Shown here: positions 1 to 5,307 of the stretch, one piece after another
How the letters are laid out: every line of letters starts with the position of its first letter
Position numbering within the stretch: the stretch's first letter is position 1
NCBI GenBank assembly: GCA_032117595.1
Contig: JAULYZ010000111.1
Span: forward strand, 1-10,217
From: WLJO01 sp032117595
GTDB lineage: Bacteria > Actinomycetota > Acidimicrobiia > Acidimicrobiales > Ilumatobacteraceae
Direction of reading: 5' to 3'
Length of the DNA stretch: 10,217 nt
Program-made: the position numbers and the translations under genes
The notes under the pieces: generated by a model
The model's database searches: none
Told to the model about the DNA's origin: nothing
What the model saw: only the letters and a program-made list of their open reading frames with translations

Positions 1-2770
1 GCGCATCGCTCTTGTACACCGGCCGCGACATGCCGAGGCCCGGTGTGTGATCCGAGACCGGTGCGGGCGATGCCAGGCCTGTCTCCATGGCGGCTGCGAG
101 CTCGCTCACCGAGGGAACCGACTTGGGATCGGCCACCATGTCGGTACCCGTGCTCGTGTAGGTCACGGACTCCTCGACACCCGGCAACGTCGGCTGGGTG
201 CGCTCGTCGATGGAGAAGATGCCCAACTCGGCCCGCTCGGCAGGCTGGAGATAGATGAGCGCCAGCTTGCGGAACAGGAAGTCCATGATCGACGAGGCGA
301 AGCGGATGTCCGGATCGTCGGTCATGCCCGCCGGCTCGAACCGGCTGTTCACGAAGGCCTCGACGAAGGCACGCACGGGAACGCCGTACTGCAAGCCGTA
401 CGAGATGCTCTTGGCGAAGGCGTCCATGATGCCCGAGAGCGTCGAGCCCTGCTTCGAGACGGTGAGGAAGATCTCGCCGGGGCGGCCGTCGGGGTACTCG
501 CCAACGGTGGCGAAACCCTTGCAATCGGCGACACGGAACTCGAAGGTCCGCGAGACACGCGTGCGCGGGAGCTTCTGGCGAACCGGGACGTTGACGACCC
601 GCTCGATCACCTTCTCGATGATCTGCACACCGCTGGCAGCCGCTGCCGGCACCTCGGCGTCGCTGTCGGCCGTGGCGTCGCCCTTCTTCATCGTCGAGAG
701 CGGCTGGGCCACCTTGCAGTTGTCGCGGTAGATCGCCACGGCCTTCAGGCCCAGCTGCCACGACAACAGGTGCAGACCCTCCACATCCTCGACCGTTGCC
801 TCTTCGGGCATGTTCACGGTCTTGGAGATGGCTCCCGAGATGAACGGCTGCACGGCGCCCATCATCCGGACGTGACCCTCGTAGTGGATGACGTTGTCGC
901 CCATCGAGCAGGCGAACACCGCCACATGCTCGGCCTTGAGGTTCGGGGCGCCGAGAATCGACTTGTTCTCGTCGATGTACGCCGTGATGGCATCGATCTC
1001 GCCGGGCGTGTAGCCGAGACGGCGCAGTGCCCGCGGGATCGTCTGGTTGACGATGAACATGTTGCCGCCGCCGACGAGCTTCTTCATCTTCACCAGACCG
1101 AGATCGGGCTCGATGCCGGTGGTGTCGCAGTCCATCATCAAACCGATGGTTCCCGTGGGGGCGAGCACCGACGCCTGGCTGTTGCGAACGCCGAAGGTCT
1201 CACCGTCGGCTACCGCTGCTTCCCAGGCGCGCTGTCCGGCCGCAACGAGCTCGGAGGGAACCGCCGAGGCACCGTCGATGCCGTAGGACGCATCCCGGTG
1301 CATCTGGAGCACACGGAGCATGTGCTCGCGGTTGGCCTCGAAGCCCGAGAACGGTCCCATCCGAGCCGCCGTGCGCGCCGAGGTGGCGTAGGAGTGGCCC
1401 GTCATCAGCGAGGTGATGGCCGCAGCCCACGAGCGACCCGGGGCCGAGTCGTAGGCGTAGCCGAGTGCCATCAGCATGGCGCCGAGGTTGGCGTAGCCAA
1501 TGCCGAGCTGACGGAACTCACGGCTGGTCTTGCCGATGGACTCCGTGGGGTAGTCGGCGTTGCCGACGAGGATCTCCTGGGCCGTGAAGATCACCTCGAC
1601 GGTGTGACGGAACGCCTCGACGTCGAAGTTGCCCTCCTCATCGAGGTACTTGAGGAGGTTGATCGACGCGAGGTTGCACGCCGAGTTGTCGAGGTGCATG
1701 TACTCCGAGCAAGGGTTCGAGCCGTTGATGCGGCCCGTGTTCTGAGCGGTGTGCCACTTGTTGATGGTGGTGTCGAACTGCAGACCGGGATCGGCGCACT
1801 CCCACGATGCCTGGGCGATCTCGCGCCAGAGGTCGCGCGCCCGGATCGTGGACACGACCGAGCCGTCGGTCACGGCACGCAGCGTCCAGTCGGTGTCGTC
1901 GACGACTGCCTGCATGAAGTCGTCGGTGACGCGAACCGAGTTGTTGGCGTTCTGGTACTGGATCGAGAACGAGTCGGTGCCGTCGAGGTCCATGTCGAAG
2001 CCGGCGTCACGCAGCACGCGCGCCTTGCGCTCCTCTTTCACCTTGCACCAGATGAACTCCTCGATGTCGGGGTGATCGACGTTGAGGATGACCATCTTGG
2101 CGGCGCGGCGAGTCTTGCCGCCCGACTTGATGGTGCCGGCCGACGCGTCGGCGCCCCGCATGAAGCTGACCGGACCCGACGCCGTGCCGCCGCCCTGCAA
2201 CAGTTCCTTCGACGAACGGATCCGGGACAGGTTGATGCCGGCGCCCGAACCGCCCTTGAAGATCACACCTTCCTCGCGGTACCAGTTGAGGATCGAATCC
2301 ATCGTGTCGTCGACCGAGAGGATGAAGCAGGCGCTCGCCTGCTGCGGGACGTCCTTGACGCCGATGTTGAACCACACCGGGCTGTTGAACGCTGCGCGCT
2401 GGGTCACGAGGATGAACTTCAGTTCGTTGCGGAAGGCCTCGGACTCGTTGGTGTCGACGAAGTAGCCGCCCTTGATGCCCCAGTCGGCGATGGTGTCGGC
2501 AACGCGGTCGATCACCTGACGCAGCGACGACTCACGGCCCGGCGTGCCCAGGGTTCCGCGGAAGTACTTCTGGGCGACGATGTTGGTGGCATTCAGCGAC
2601 CAGCCGACCGGGAACTCGACGTCGAGCTGCTCGAAGGCAACCGTGCCGTCCTTCCAGTTGCTGATGCGCGCATCACGGCGCTCCCAGACCACCGCGTCAT
2701 AGGGGTGCGACCCGGGGGTAGTGAAGTGACGAGCAATACCGATCCCGACTTGCTCCGGTGCGACCGCCAT
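1..2770 (-). CDS. nrdJ: Class II (adenosylcobalamin-dependent) ribonucleoside-diphosphate reductase, 3' end outside window
   Basis: Reduces ribonucleotides to deoxyribonucleotides using a coenzyme B12-generated thiyl radical, so needs no oxygen or separate radical subunit; cytoplasmic. 923 codons are present with no stop. The actinobacterial family usually ends in a Cys-rich tail, which is not reached, so I infer a few dozen residues are missing. Visible: FNSPVWFN near residue 128; first redox Cys C148 (ASACFI); Gly-rich GGSGAGIN loop; active-site NPCSE with N352, thiyl C354 and E356; second redox Cys C365 (SACNL); APTGTIG motif; and a TSCPD-type domain at about 730-845. The start at 2770 is chosen because GAAAGGG lies 8 nt upstream and the N-terminus reads as the family's. 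A strong promoter lies about 140 bp upstream. In Streptomyces and mycobacteria nrdR sits in this neighbourhood (next to nrdJ in Streptomyces); it is not seen here. Confidence 0.96.
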   Translation of the reverse strand, partial: MAVAPEQVGIGIARHFTTPGSHPYDAVVWERRDARISNWKDGTVAFEQLDVEFPVGWSLNATNIVAQKYFRGTLGTPGRESSLRQVIDRVADTIADWGIKGGYFVDTNESEAFRNELKFILVTQRAAFNSPVWFNIGVKDVPQQASACFILSVDDTMDSILNWYREEGVIFKGGSGAGINLSRIRSSKELLQGGGTASGPVSFMRGADASAGTIKSGGKTRRAAKMVILNVDHPDIEEFIWCKVKEERKARVLRDAGFDMDLDGTDSFSIQYQNANNSVRVTDDFMQAVVDDTDWTLRAVTDGSVVSTIRARDLWREIAQASWECADPGLQFDTTINKWHTAQNTGRINGSNPCSEYMHLDNSACNLASINLLKYLDEEGNFDVEAFRHTVEVIFTAQEILVGNADYPTESIGKTSREFRQLGIGYANLGAMLMALGYAYDSAPGRSWAAAITSLMTGHSYATSARTAARMGPFSGFEANREHMLRVLQMHRDASYGIDGASAVPSELVAAGQRAWEAAVADGETFGVRNSQASVLAPTGTIGLMMDCDTTGIEPDLGLVKMKKLVGGGNMFIVNQTIPRALRRLGYTPGEIDAITAYIDENKSILGAPNLKAEHVAVFACSMGDNVIHYEGHVRMMGAVQPFISGAISKTVNMPEEATVEDVEGLHLLSWQLGLKAVAIYRDNCKVAQPLSTMKKGDATADSDAEVPAAAASGVQIIEKVIERVVNVPVRQKLPRTRVSRTFEFRVADCKGFATVGEYPDGRPGEIFLTVSKQGSTLSGIMDAFAKSISYGLQYGVPVRAFVEAFVNSRFEPAGMTDDPDIRFASSIMDFLFRKLALIYLQPAERAELGIFSIDERTQPTLPGVEESVTYTSTGTDMVADPKSVPSVSELAAAMETGLASPAPVSDHTPGLGMSRPVYKSDA

Positions 2771-2903
2771 GACTTGTGCCCTTTCCGATGAAGTTGAAGC
2801 TCCGGCGGATCCTCCCGCCGTCGCTGATGACGGGCTGGAACTGCATGACCCGTCGTGTCGTCGAGAGGAGCGGGGACTCCCCCGAAACCCCGCCTCTGAG
2901 TGG
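2771..2903 (-). other. nrdJ 5' leader with two GC hairpins
   Basis: From the predicted start site (about 2903) to the nrdJ ATG is roughly 130 nt of untranslated leader. It contains a 6-bp all-G/C stem (2870-2875 pairing with 2888-2893) near the 5' end. A second 6-bp stem with a 6-nt loop (2803-2808 with 2815-2820) lies 16 bp upstream of the ribosome binding site (GGAAAGGG, 2779-2786 read on the minus strand). I looked for a B12-box-like motif and saw none, so a cobalamin riboswitch is not supported. Whether the hairpins are regulatory is unknown. Confidence 0.35.
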
Positions 2904-2909
2904 ATGCAG

Positions 2910-2939
2910 ATTACAGCAATGTAGTTACGTCCATGTCAA
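2910..2939 (-). promoter_or_regulatory. Sigma-A type promoter of nrdJ
   Basis: On the minus strand a perfect -35 TTGACA (2934-2939) is followed by an 18-nt spacer and -10 TGTAAT (2910-2915), 5 of 6 to consensus. Predicted start near 2903. It is the most consensus-like promoter seen in the window and points directly at nrdJ with no gene between. Confidence 0.7.
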
Positions 2940-2948
2940 CGAATGTTC
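2937..2948. promoter_or_regulatory. LexA-box-like site over the nrdJ -35
   Basis: On the minus strand the 12-mer reads GAAC-ATTC-GTTG, 7 of 8 to the actinobacterial SOS core GAAC-N4-GTTC that is abundant next to lexA in this same window. It overlaps the nrdJ -35 hexamer, so binding would block RNA polymerase. One mismatch in the core and poor flanking symmetry keep this tentative. Confidence 0.4.
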
Positions 2949-3122
2949 CGGCTCTGTGACGGACGCATCACCCGGCACCGTGAACGAGCCCGGCGGCGGG
3001 GATGCAGGTTCAGGGCCGTCGCCCCATGACGACCCCGACCGACCGTGGCCAGCGGTGCCGTCTCGTCTGCCGCGATCCCCGCCGCCGACGCTCATGCGGG
3101 CGCCACGATAGGTACCCCTGCC
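2949..3122. other. Intergenic stretch with no recognised content
   Basis: Part of the 508-bp gap between nrdJ and the RibD-like gene. Open frames cross it on both strands, as expected at this GC content, but none has a ribosome binding site or a recognisable protein sequence. No hairpin followed by a T-run and no RNA gene was seen. Confidence 0.5.
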
Positions 3123-3261
3123 TGTGGGGAGGAAGAGGAAAAACCGGTGAATTTCCCTGTGGATGACGCAGCCCGACCTGCGGAAATCTCCCCCGCTGGG
3201 GCCCGTCCACAGGGCTGTTCACACCCTCGCCCACAGGCATTCGTGGACTTGCTGTGGACAA
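3123..3261. promoter_or_regulatory. Cluster of six DnaA-box-like 9-mers
   Basis: The actinobacterial DnaA box is TTGTCCACA (general TTATCCACA). One perfect copy lies at 3253-3261 (reverse orientation, TGTGGACAA). A one-mismatch copy (TCATCCACA in reverse) is at 3158-3166. Two-mismatch copies lie in forward orientation at 3203-3211, 3215-3223 and 3227-3235, exactly 12 bp apart. A weak three-mismatch copy is at 3123-3131. The core CCACAG/CTGTGG occurs five times in 136 bp, far above chance. The genes around it are not the usual oriC neighbours, so a DnaA-responsive promoter or DnaA-titration site is more likely than the main origin. Confidence 0.5.
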
Positions 3262-3271
3262 CTGCTTCAAT
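3244..3271 (+). promoter_or_regulatory. Candidate promoter of the RibD-like reductase gene
   Basis: TGGACT (3244-3249, 4 of 6 to TTGACA), a 16-nt spacer and TTCAAT (3266-3271, 4 of 6 to TATAAT). The -10 ends 7 nt before the ATG at 3279, so transcription would start at the ATG and give a leaderless mRNA; this fits the absence of any Shine-Dalgarno sequence. The perfect DnaA box (3253-3261) lies inside the spacer. Confidence 0.35.
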
Positions 3272-3278
3272 CACCACC

Positions 3279-3962
3279 ATGCGCCGTCTGTACCCCACGC
3301 CGGGCGACGTCGCCGACCTGCGGGGATACCTCGCCGAGCTCGAGCGGCCCCGCCCGCCAGAGCGACCCTGGGTCGAGTTGTGCATGGTGGCGAGCATCGA
3401 TGGCGCCACGGCGGTCGACGGGCGCTCGGGGGGCCTCTCGCACCCCAGCGATGTTGCTGTGCTCTCTGCGCTGCGGGCCTGCGCCGATGTGATCATCGTC
3501 GGTTCCACCACGGCACACGCCGAGCAGTACGGACCGCCGCGACGCGCCGGCCAGCGAGTCGGTGTGGTCACGAATTCAGGTGTTGTCGATCCGTCGCTCC
3601 CGCTGTTCCGTTCTGGCGCCGGTTTCCTCATCACGACGACGCGCGCACCACAGACCGATCTCGACTGTGTTCGCGCCGGCGATGAACGCGTCGATCTCCC
3701 TGCCGCGCTCGCGCTCCTCGATGCTGCTGTGGTGCACGCAGAAGGCGGACCCACACTCAACGCAGCACTCCTTGCTGCCGAACTCGTCGACGAGGTGAAT
3801 CTCACGGTTTCACCAACGCTGGTTGGCGGCGCTGCGCCACGGCTCATCACCGGAGCCGTCGAGCACCTTCACCGCATGCGACTCTCGCACGTGCTCGAAA
3901 GTGAGCATTTTCTCTTTGTTCGCTACGAACGCGGCACTCAGGACGGCAGCAGTACACGCTGA
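3279..3962 (+). CDS. RibD C-terminal / dihydrofolate-reductase-fold reductase, Rv2671-like
   Basis: 227 aa in the RibD C-terminal (DHFR-like) fold, an NADPH-dependent reductase family that includes pyrimidine reductases of riboflavin synthesis. Visible: VASIDG at 37-42 followed by TAVDGRSG; ADVIIVGSTT at 69-78; the NADPH-site signature EGGPTLN at 155-161; and a C-terminal HRMRLSHVLESEHFLFVRY that resembles my recollection of M. tuberculosis Rv2671, reported to have DHFR activity. No N-terminal deaminase domain, so it is not bifunctional RibD. The start at 3279 is preferred over an in-frame ATG at 3045: the extra 78 residues are low-complexity, look unlike the family and would span the DnaA-box cluster. 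The 3' end overlaps the convergent LysM gene by 25 bp. Substrate is uncertain: folate or a riboflavin intermediate. Confidence 0.85.
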   Translation: MRRLYPTPGDVADLRGYLAELERPRPPERPWVELCMVASIDGATAVDGRSGGLSHPSDVAVLSALRACADVIIVGSTTAHAEQYGPPRRAGQRVGVVTNSGVVDPSLPLFRSGAGFLITTTRAPQTDLDCVRAGDERVDLPAALALLDAAVVHAEGGPTLNAALLAAELVDEVNLTVSPTLVGGAAPRLITGAVEHLHRMRLSHVLESEHFLFVRYERGTQDGSSTR

Positions 3963-4417
3963 CCGACGGCGAGCGACGAGCCGCCGTTGAGACGGATGAG
4001 ACGACGCAGCACCTCGGTGAGATCACCCGACGGCTGCAGCGCGCGAGCGACGGTCCAGAGCGTGTCGCCGCGCTGTGCGATGTACGTACCGCCGGCGACC
4101 AACGCCTGTCCGCGCAAGGTGGTGGGTGTGTCGAGCTCTGCGGCAGGTGCCGCTGCGCGCTCGGCCAGCACGATGCGGGTGGCAGGACCGAGTACGCCGA
4201 GGCCCGCCAGCAACAACAGGGTGAGCGCCATCAGCCCCACGAACACCACGATGCGACGACGCCGGTAGGTGCGCGCATCGGGTCGGGCACCACGGCGCGC
4301 CAGCTCGGTGGAACGACCTCCCTGGATCACGGTGAGGCGCACAGCGGGGACGGACTGCGTCTCCTGCTGACGACGGCGGTCGATCTCGATGGGTTCGATT
4401 CGAAGCGGTACTGCCAT
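3938..4417 (-). CDS. Membrane-anchored LysM protein divergent from lexA (ChiZ/DivS-like position)
   Basis: 159 aa. A cytoplasmic basic N-terminal region (1-55, including VRLTVIQGG and an RRRR stretch at 51-54) is followed by one TM segment (about 55-80), a short linker, and an extracytoplasmic LysM domain (about 111-158, YIAQRGDTLWTVARAL ... LAVGQRVLLPS) that should bind peptidoglycan. The start at 4417 is chosen because GGAGG lies 7 nt upstream (4425-4429); an in-frame start 33 bp further upstream has none. Small LysM proteins in this exact divergent position are SOS-induced division inhibitors in mycobacteria (Rv2719c/ChiZ) and, by position, comparable to C. glutamicum DivS. The LexA boxes upstream support the same role here, which is inference. 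No separate hydrolase domain is visible. The C-terminus overlaps the convergent RibD-like gene by 25 bp. Confidence 0.88.
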   Translation of the reverse strand: MAVPLRIEPIEIDRRRQQETQSVPAVRLTVIQGGRSTELARRGARPDARTYRRRRIVVFVGLMALTLLLLAGLGVLGPATRIVLAERAAAPAAELDTPTTLRGQALVAGGTYIAQRGDTLWTVARALQPSGDLTEVLRRLIRLNGGSSLAVGQRVLLPS

Positions 4418-4424
4418 GTCGGTT

Positions 4425-4429
4425 CCTCC
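4425..4429 (-). promoter_or_regulatory. Ribosome binding site deciding the LysM gene start
   Basis: GGAGG on the minus strand, 7 nt before the ATG at 4417. It fixes the start there instead of the longer in-frame option at 4450. Confidence 0.8.
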
Positions 4430-4472
4430 AGTTCGCTCGGCCCGGACCACGACCGATCGCTTCGGCCGCCCG

Positions 4473-4522
4473 GAACACCTGTTCTGCGTACAACTGTTCG
4501 TAGTGTGCCCGAACAGCCGTTC
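4473..4522. promoter_or_regulatory. LexA operator triad 1 (LysM-gene side)
   Basis: Three sites of the GAAC-N4-GTTC type: 4473-4484 (GAACACCTGTTC, perfect core), 4488-4499 (GTACAACTGTTC, 7 of 8), 4511-4522 (GAACAGCCGTTC, perfect core). The third sits in the spacer of the LysM-gene promoter. The other two lie at and just downstream of the predicted start site of that transcript. Confidence 0.88.
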
Positions 4523-4530
4523 GATGTCAA
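4502..4530 (-). promoter_or_regulatory. SOS-controlled promoter of the LysM gene
   Basis: On the minus strand -35 TTGACA (4525-4530, perfect), a 17-nt spacer, then -10 CACACT (4502-4507, 3 of 6, with the A2 and T6 bases kept). A perfect LexA core (4511-4522) fills most of the spacer, a standard layout for repression. Predicted leader of about 77 nt to the ATG at 4417. Confidence 0.6.
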
Positions 4531-4539
4531 CCTCGAGTC

Positions 4540-4590
4540 GAACGAATGTTTGTCGTACAGGTGTTTGACCCTGCGGTCGAACACCCGTAC
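4540..4590. promoter_or_regulatory. LexA operator triad 2 (lexA side)
   Basis: Three sites: 4540-4551 (GAACGAATGTTT, 7 of 8 core bases), 4555-4566 (GTACAGGTGTTT, 6 of 8), 4579-4590 (GAACACCCGTAC, 7 of 8). The last lies between the lexA -35 and -10 and touches the -10, so LexA would autorepress. All are weaker than the best sites of triad 1, which may suit a repressor keeping its own basal supply. Confidence 0.75.
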
Positions 4591-4593
4591 GAT
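4565..4593 (+). promoter_or_regulatory. Promoter of lexA, predicted leaderless
   Basis: -35 TTGACC (4565-4570, 5 of 6), a 17-nt spacer, -10 TACGAT (4588-4593, 4 of 6). The -10 ends 6 nt before the ATG at 4600, so initiation falls on or next to the start codon. No Shine-Dalgarno sequence precedes the ATG, as expected for a leaderless message. Confidence 0.6.
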
Positions 4594-4599
4594 GCCGCC

Positions 4600-5235
4600 A
4601 TGCGCGACACCGGTCTCACCCAACGGCAGCGGGAAATCCTCGACTTCATCGAACGCAATATGCGAGAGCGCGGCTTTCCGCCCTCGGTCCGCGAAATCGG
4701 CGAGGCCGTGGGGCTCACGTCCCCCTCCACGGTGCACAACCACCTCGAGACCCTCACCCGCCTCGGTTATCTCCGACGCGACCCGTCCAAGCCCCGGGCG
4801 ATGATGGTCCGCTACGAAGCCGGTTCGGGTGCCGCCATCGAACGTCGCCCGGTGCGCCATGTGCCGCTGGTCGGCGACGTTGCTGCCGGGGCCAATGTGC
4901 TCGCCGAGGAAAACGTCGAAGAGGTGCTCCCGCTCCCGCTCGACTTCACGGGCGAGGGCGAGCTGTTCATGCTCCGGGTGCGGGGCGACTCGATGATCAA
5001 TGCCGGCATCCTCGACGGTGACTACGTCGTTGCGCGCCAGCAGGACTCCGTGGTCAACGGTGACACCGTGGTCGCTGGAATCCCCGGCGGCGAGGCCACG
5101 GTGAAGACCTGGCAGCGCAAGGGCAACAAGGTGACGCTCATCCCGCACAACGAGCGCCTGAGCCCCATGGTGTTCGACGCCGACGAGGTCACGCTCTTCG
5201 GCAAGGTCGTCACCGTGCTGCGCCGACTCGACTGA
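4600..5235 (+). CDS. lexA: LexA SOS repressor / self-cleaving S24 peptidase
   Basis: 211 aa, normal length for the family. It represses DNA-damage genes and, when stimulated by RecA filaments, cleaves itself to release them. The N-terminal winged-helix DNA-binding domain covers about 4-67 (TQRQREILDFIE; PPSVREIGEAVGLTSPSTVHNHL). The C-terminal S24 domain starts about 87 and contains the Ala96-Gly97 cleavage site (DVAAGANV), nucleophile Ser131 (RGDSM) and general base Lys169 (ATVKTW). All catalytic features are intact. The start at 4600 fits the family N-terminus; an in-frame ATG at 4546 would add 18 residues running through the promoter and operators. Divergent from the LysM gene, convergent with dapE. 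Autoregulation is indicated by the upstream operators. Confidence 0.97.
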   Translation: MRDTGLTQRQREILDFIERNMRERGFPPSVREIGEAVGLTSPSTVHNHLETLTRLGYLRRDPSKPRAMMVRYEAGSGAAIERRPVRHVPLVGDVAAGANVLAEENVEEVLPLPLDFTGEGELFMLRVRGDSMINAGILDGDYVVARQQDSVVNGDTVVAGIPGGEATVKTWQRKGNKVTLIPHNERLSPMVFDADEVTLFGKVVTVLRRLD

Positions 5236-5237
5236 CG

Positions 5238-5281
5238 CACACCGCCTCCTGCCGTCAGCAGATGGAGCGGCGCGCGGTGTG
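5238..5281. terminator. Possible stem-loop between convergent lexA and dapE
   Basis: CACACCGC (5238-5245) pairs perfectly with GCGGTGTG (5274-5281) across a 28-nt loop. It lies in the 72-bp gap between the convergent stops of lexA and dapE, where a shared terminator would be expected. There is no T-run on either side and the loop is long, so this is weak as an intrinsic terminator. Confidence 0.25.
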
Positions 5282-5307
5282 TCCGAACCGTGACGCCACG
5301 GCGCCAG

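Noticed and set aside
47..2791. A 914-codon open frame on the plus strand opposite nrdJ
   Set aside because: It is the mirror of nrdJ codons with G/C-rich third positions. The translation is rich in Arg, His, Asp and Val with no fold or family, and nrdJ on the other strand is unambiguous.
2771..2903. Cobalamin riboswitch in the nrdJ leader
   Set aside because: No B12-box-like motif was seen, and about 130 nt is short for the full element.
2909..2926. NrdR box at the nrdJ -10 (TACA-GCAA-TGTA inverted repeat)
   Set aside because: It does not align well with the ACAC-N8-GTGT form, and NrdR boxes normally come in pairs; only a short imperfect repeat is present.
3123..3261. Calling the DnaA-box cluster the chromosomal oriC
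   Set aside because: No dnaA, dnaN, recF or rpmH nearby, no clear AT-rich unwinding region, and several boxes have two or more mismatches; kept only as a DnaA-binding cluster.
3045..3278. N-terminal extension of the RibD-like gene from an in-frame ATG at 3045
   Set aside because: The 78 extra residues are Ala/Pro-rich and unlike the family, no ribosome binding site precedes 3045, and the stretch carries the DnaA-box cluster and candidate promoter.
4546..4599. Upstream in-frame start for lexA at 4546
   Set aside because: It would translate through the -35, -10 and LexA boxes and has no ribosome binding site; the family begins with the sequence at 4600.
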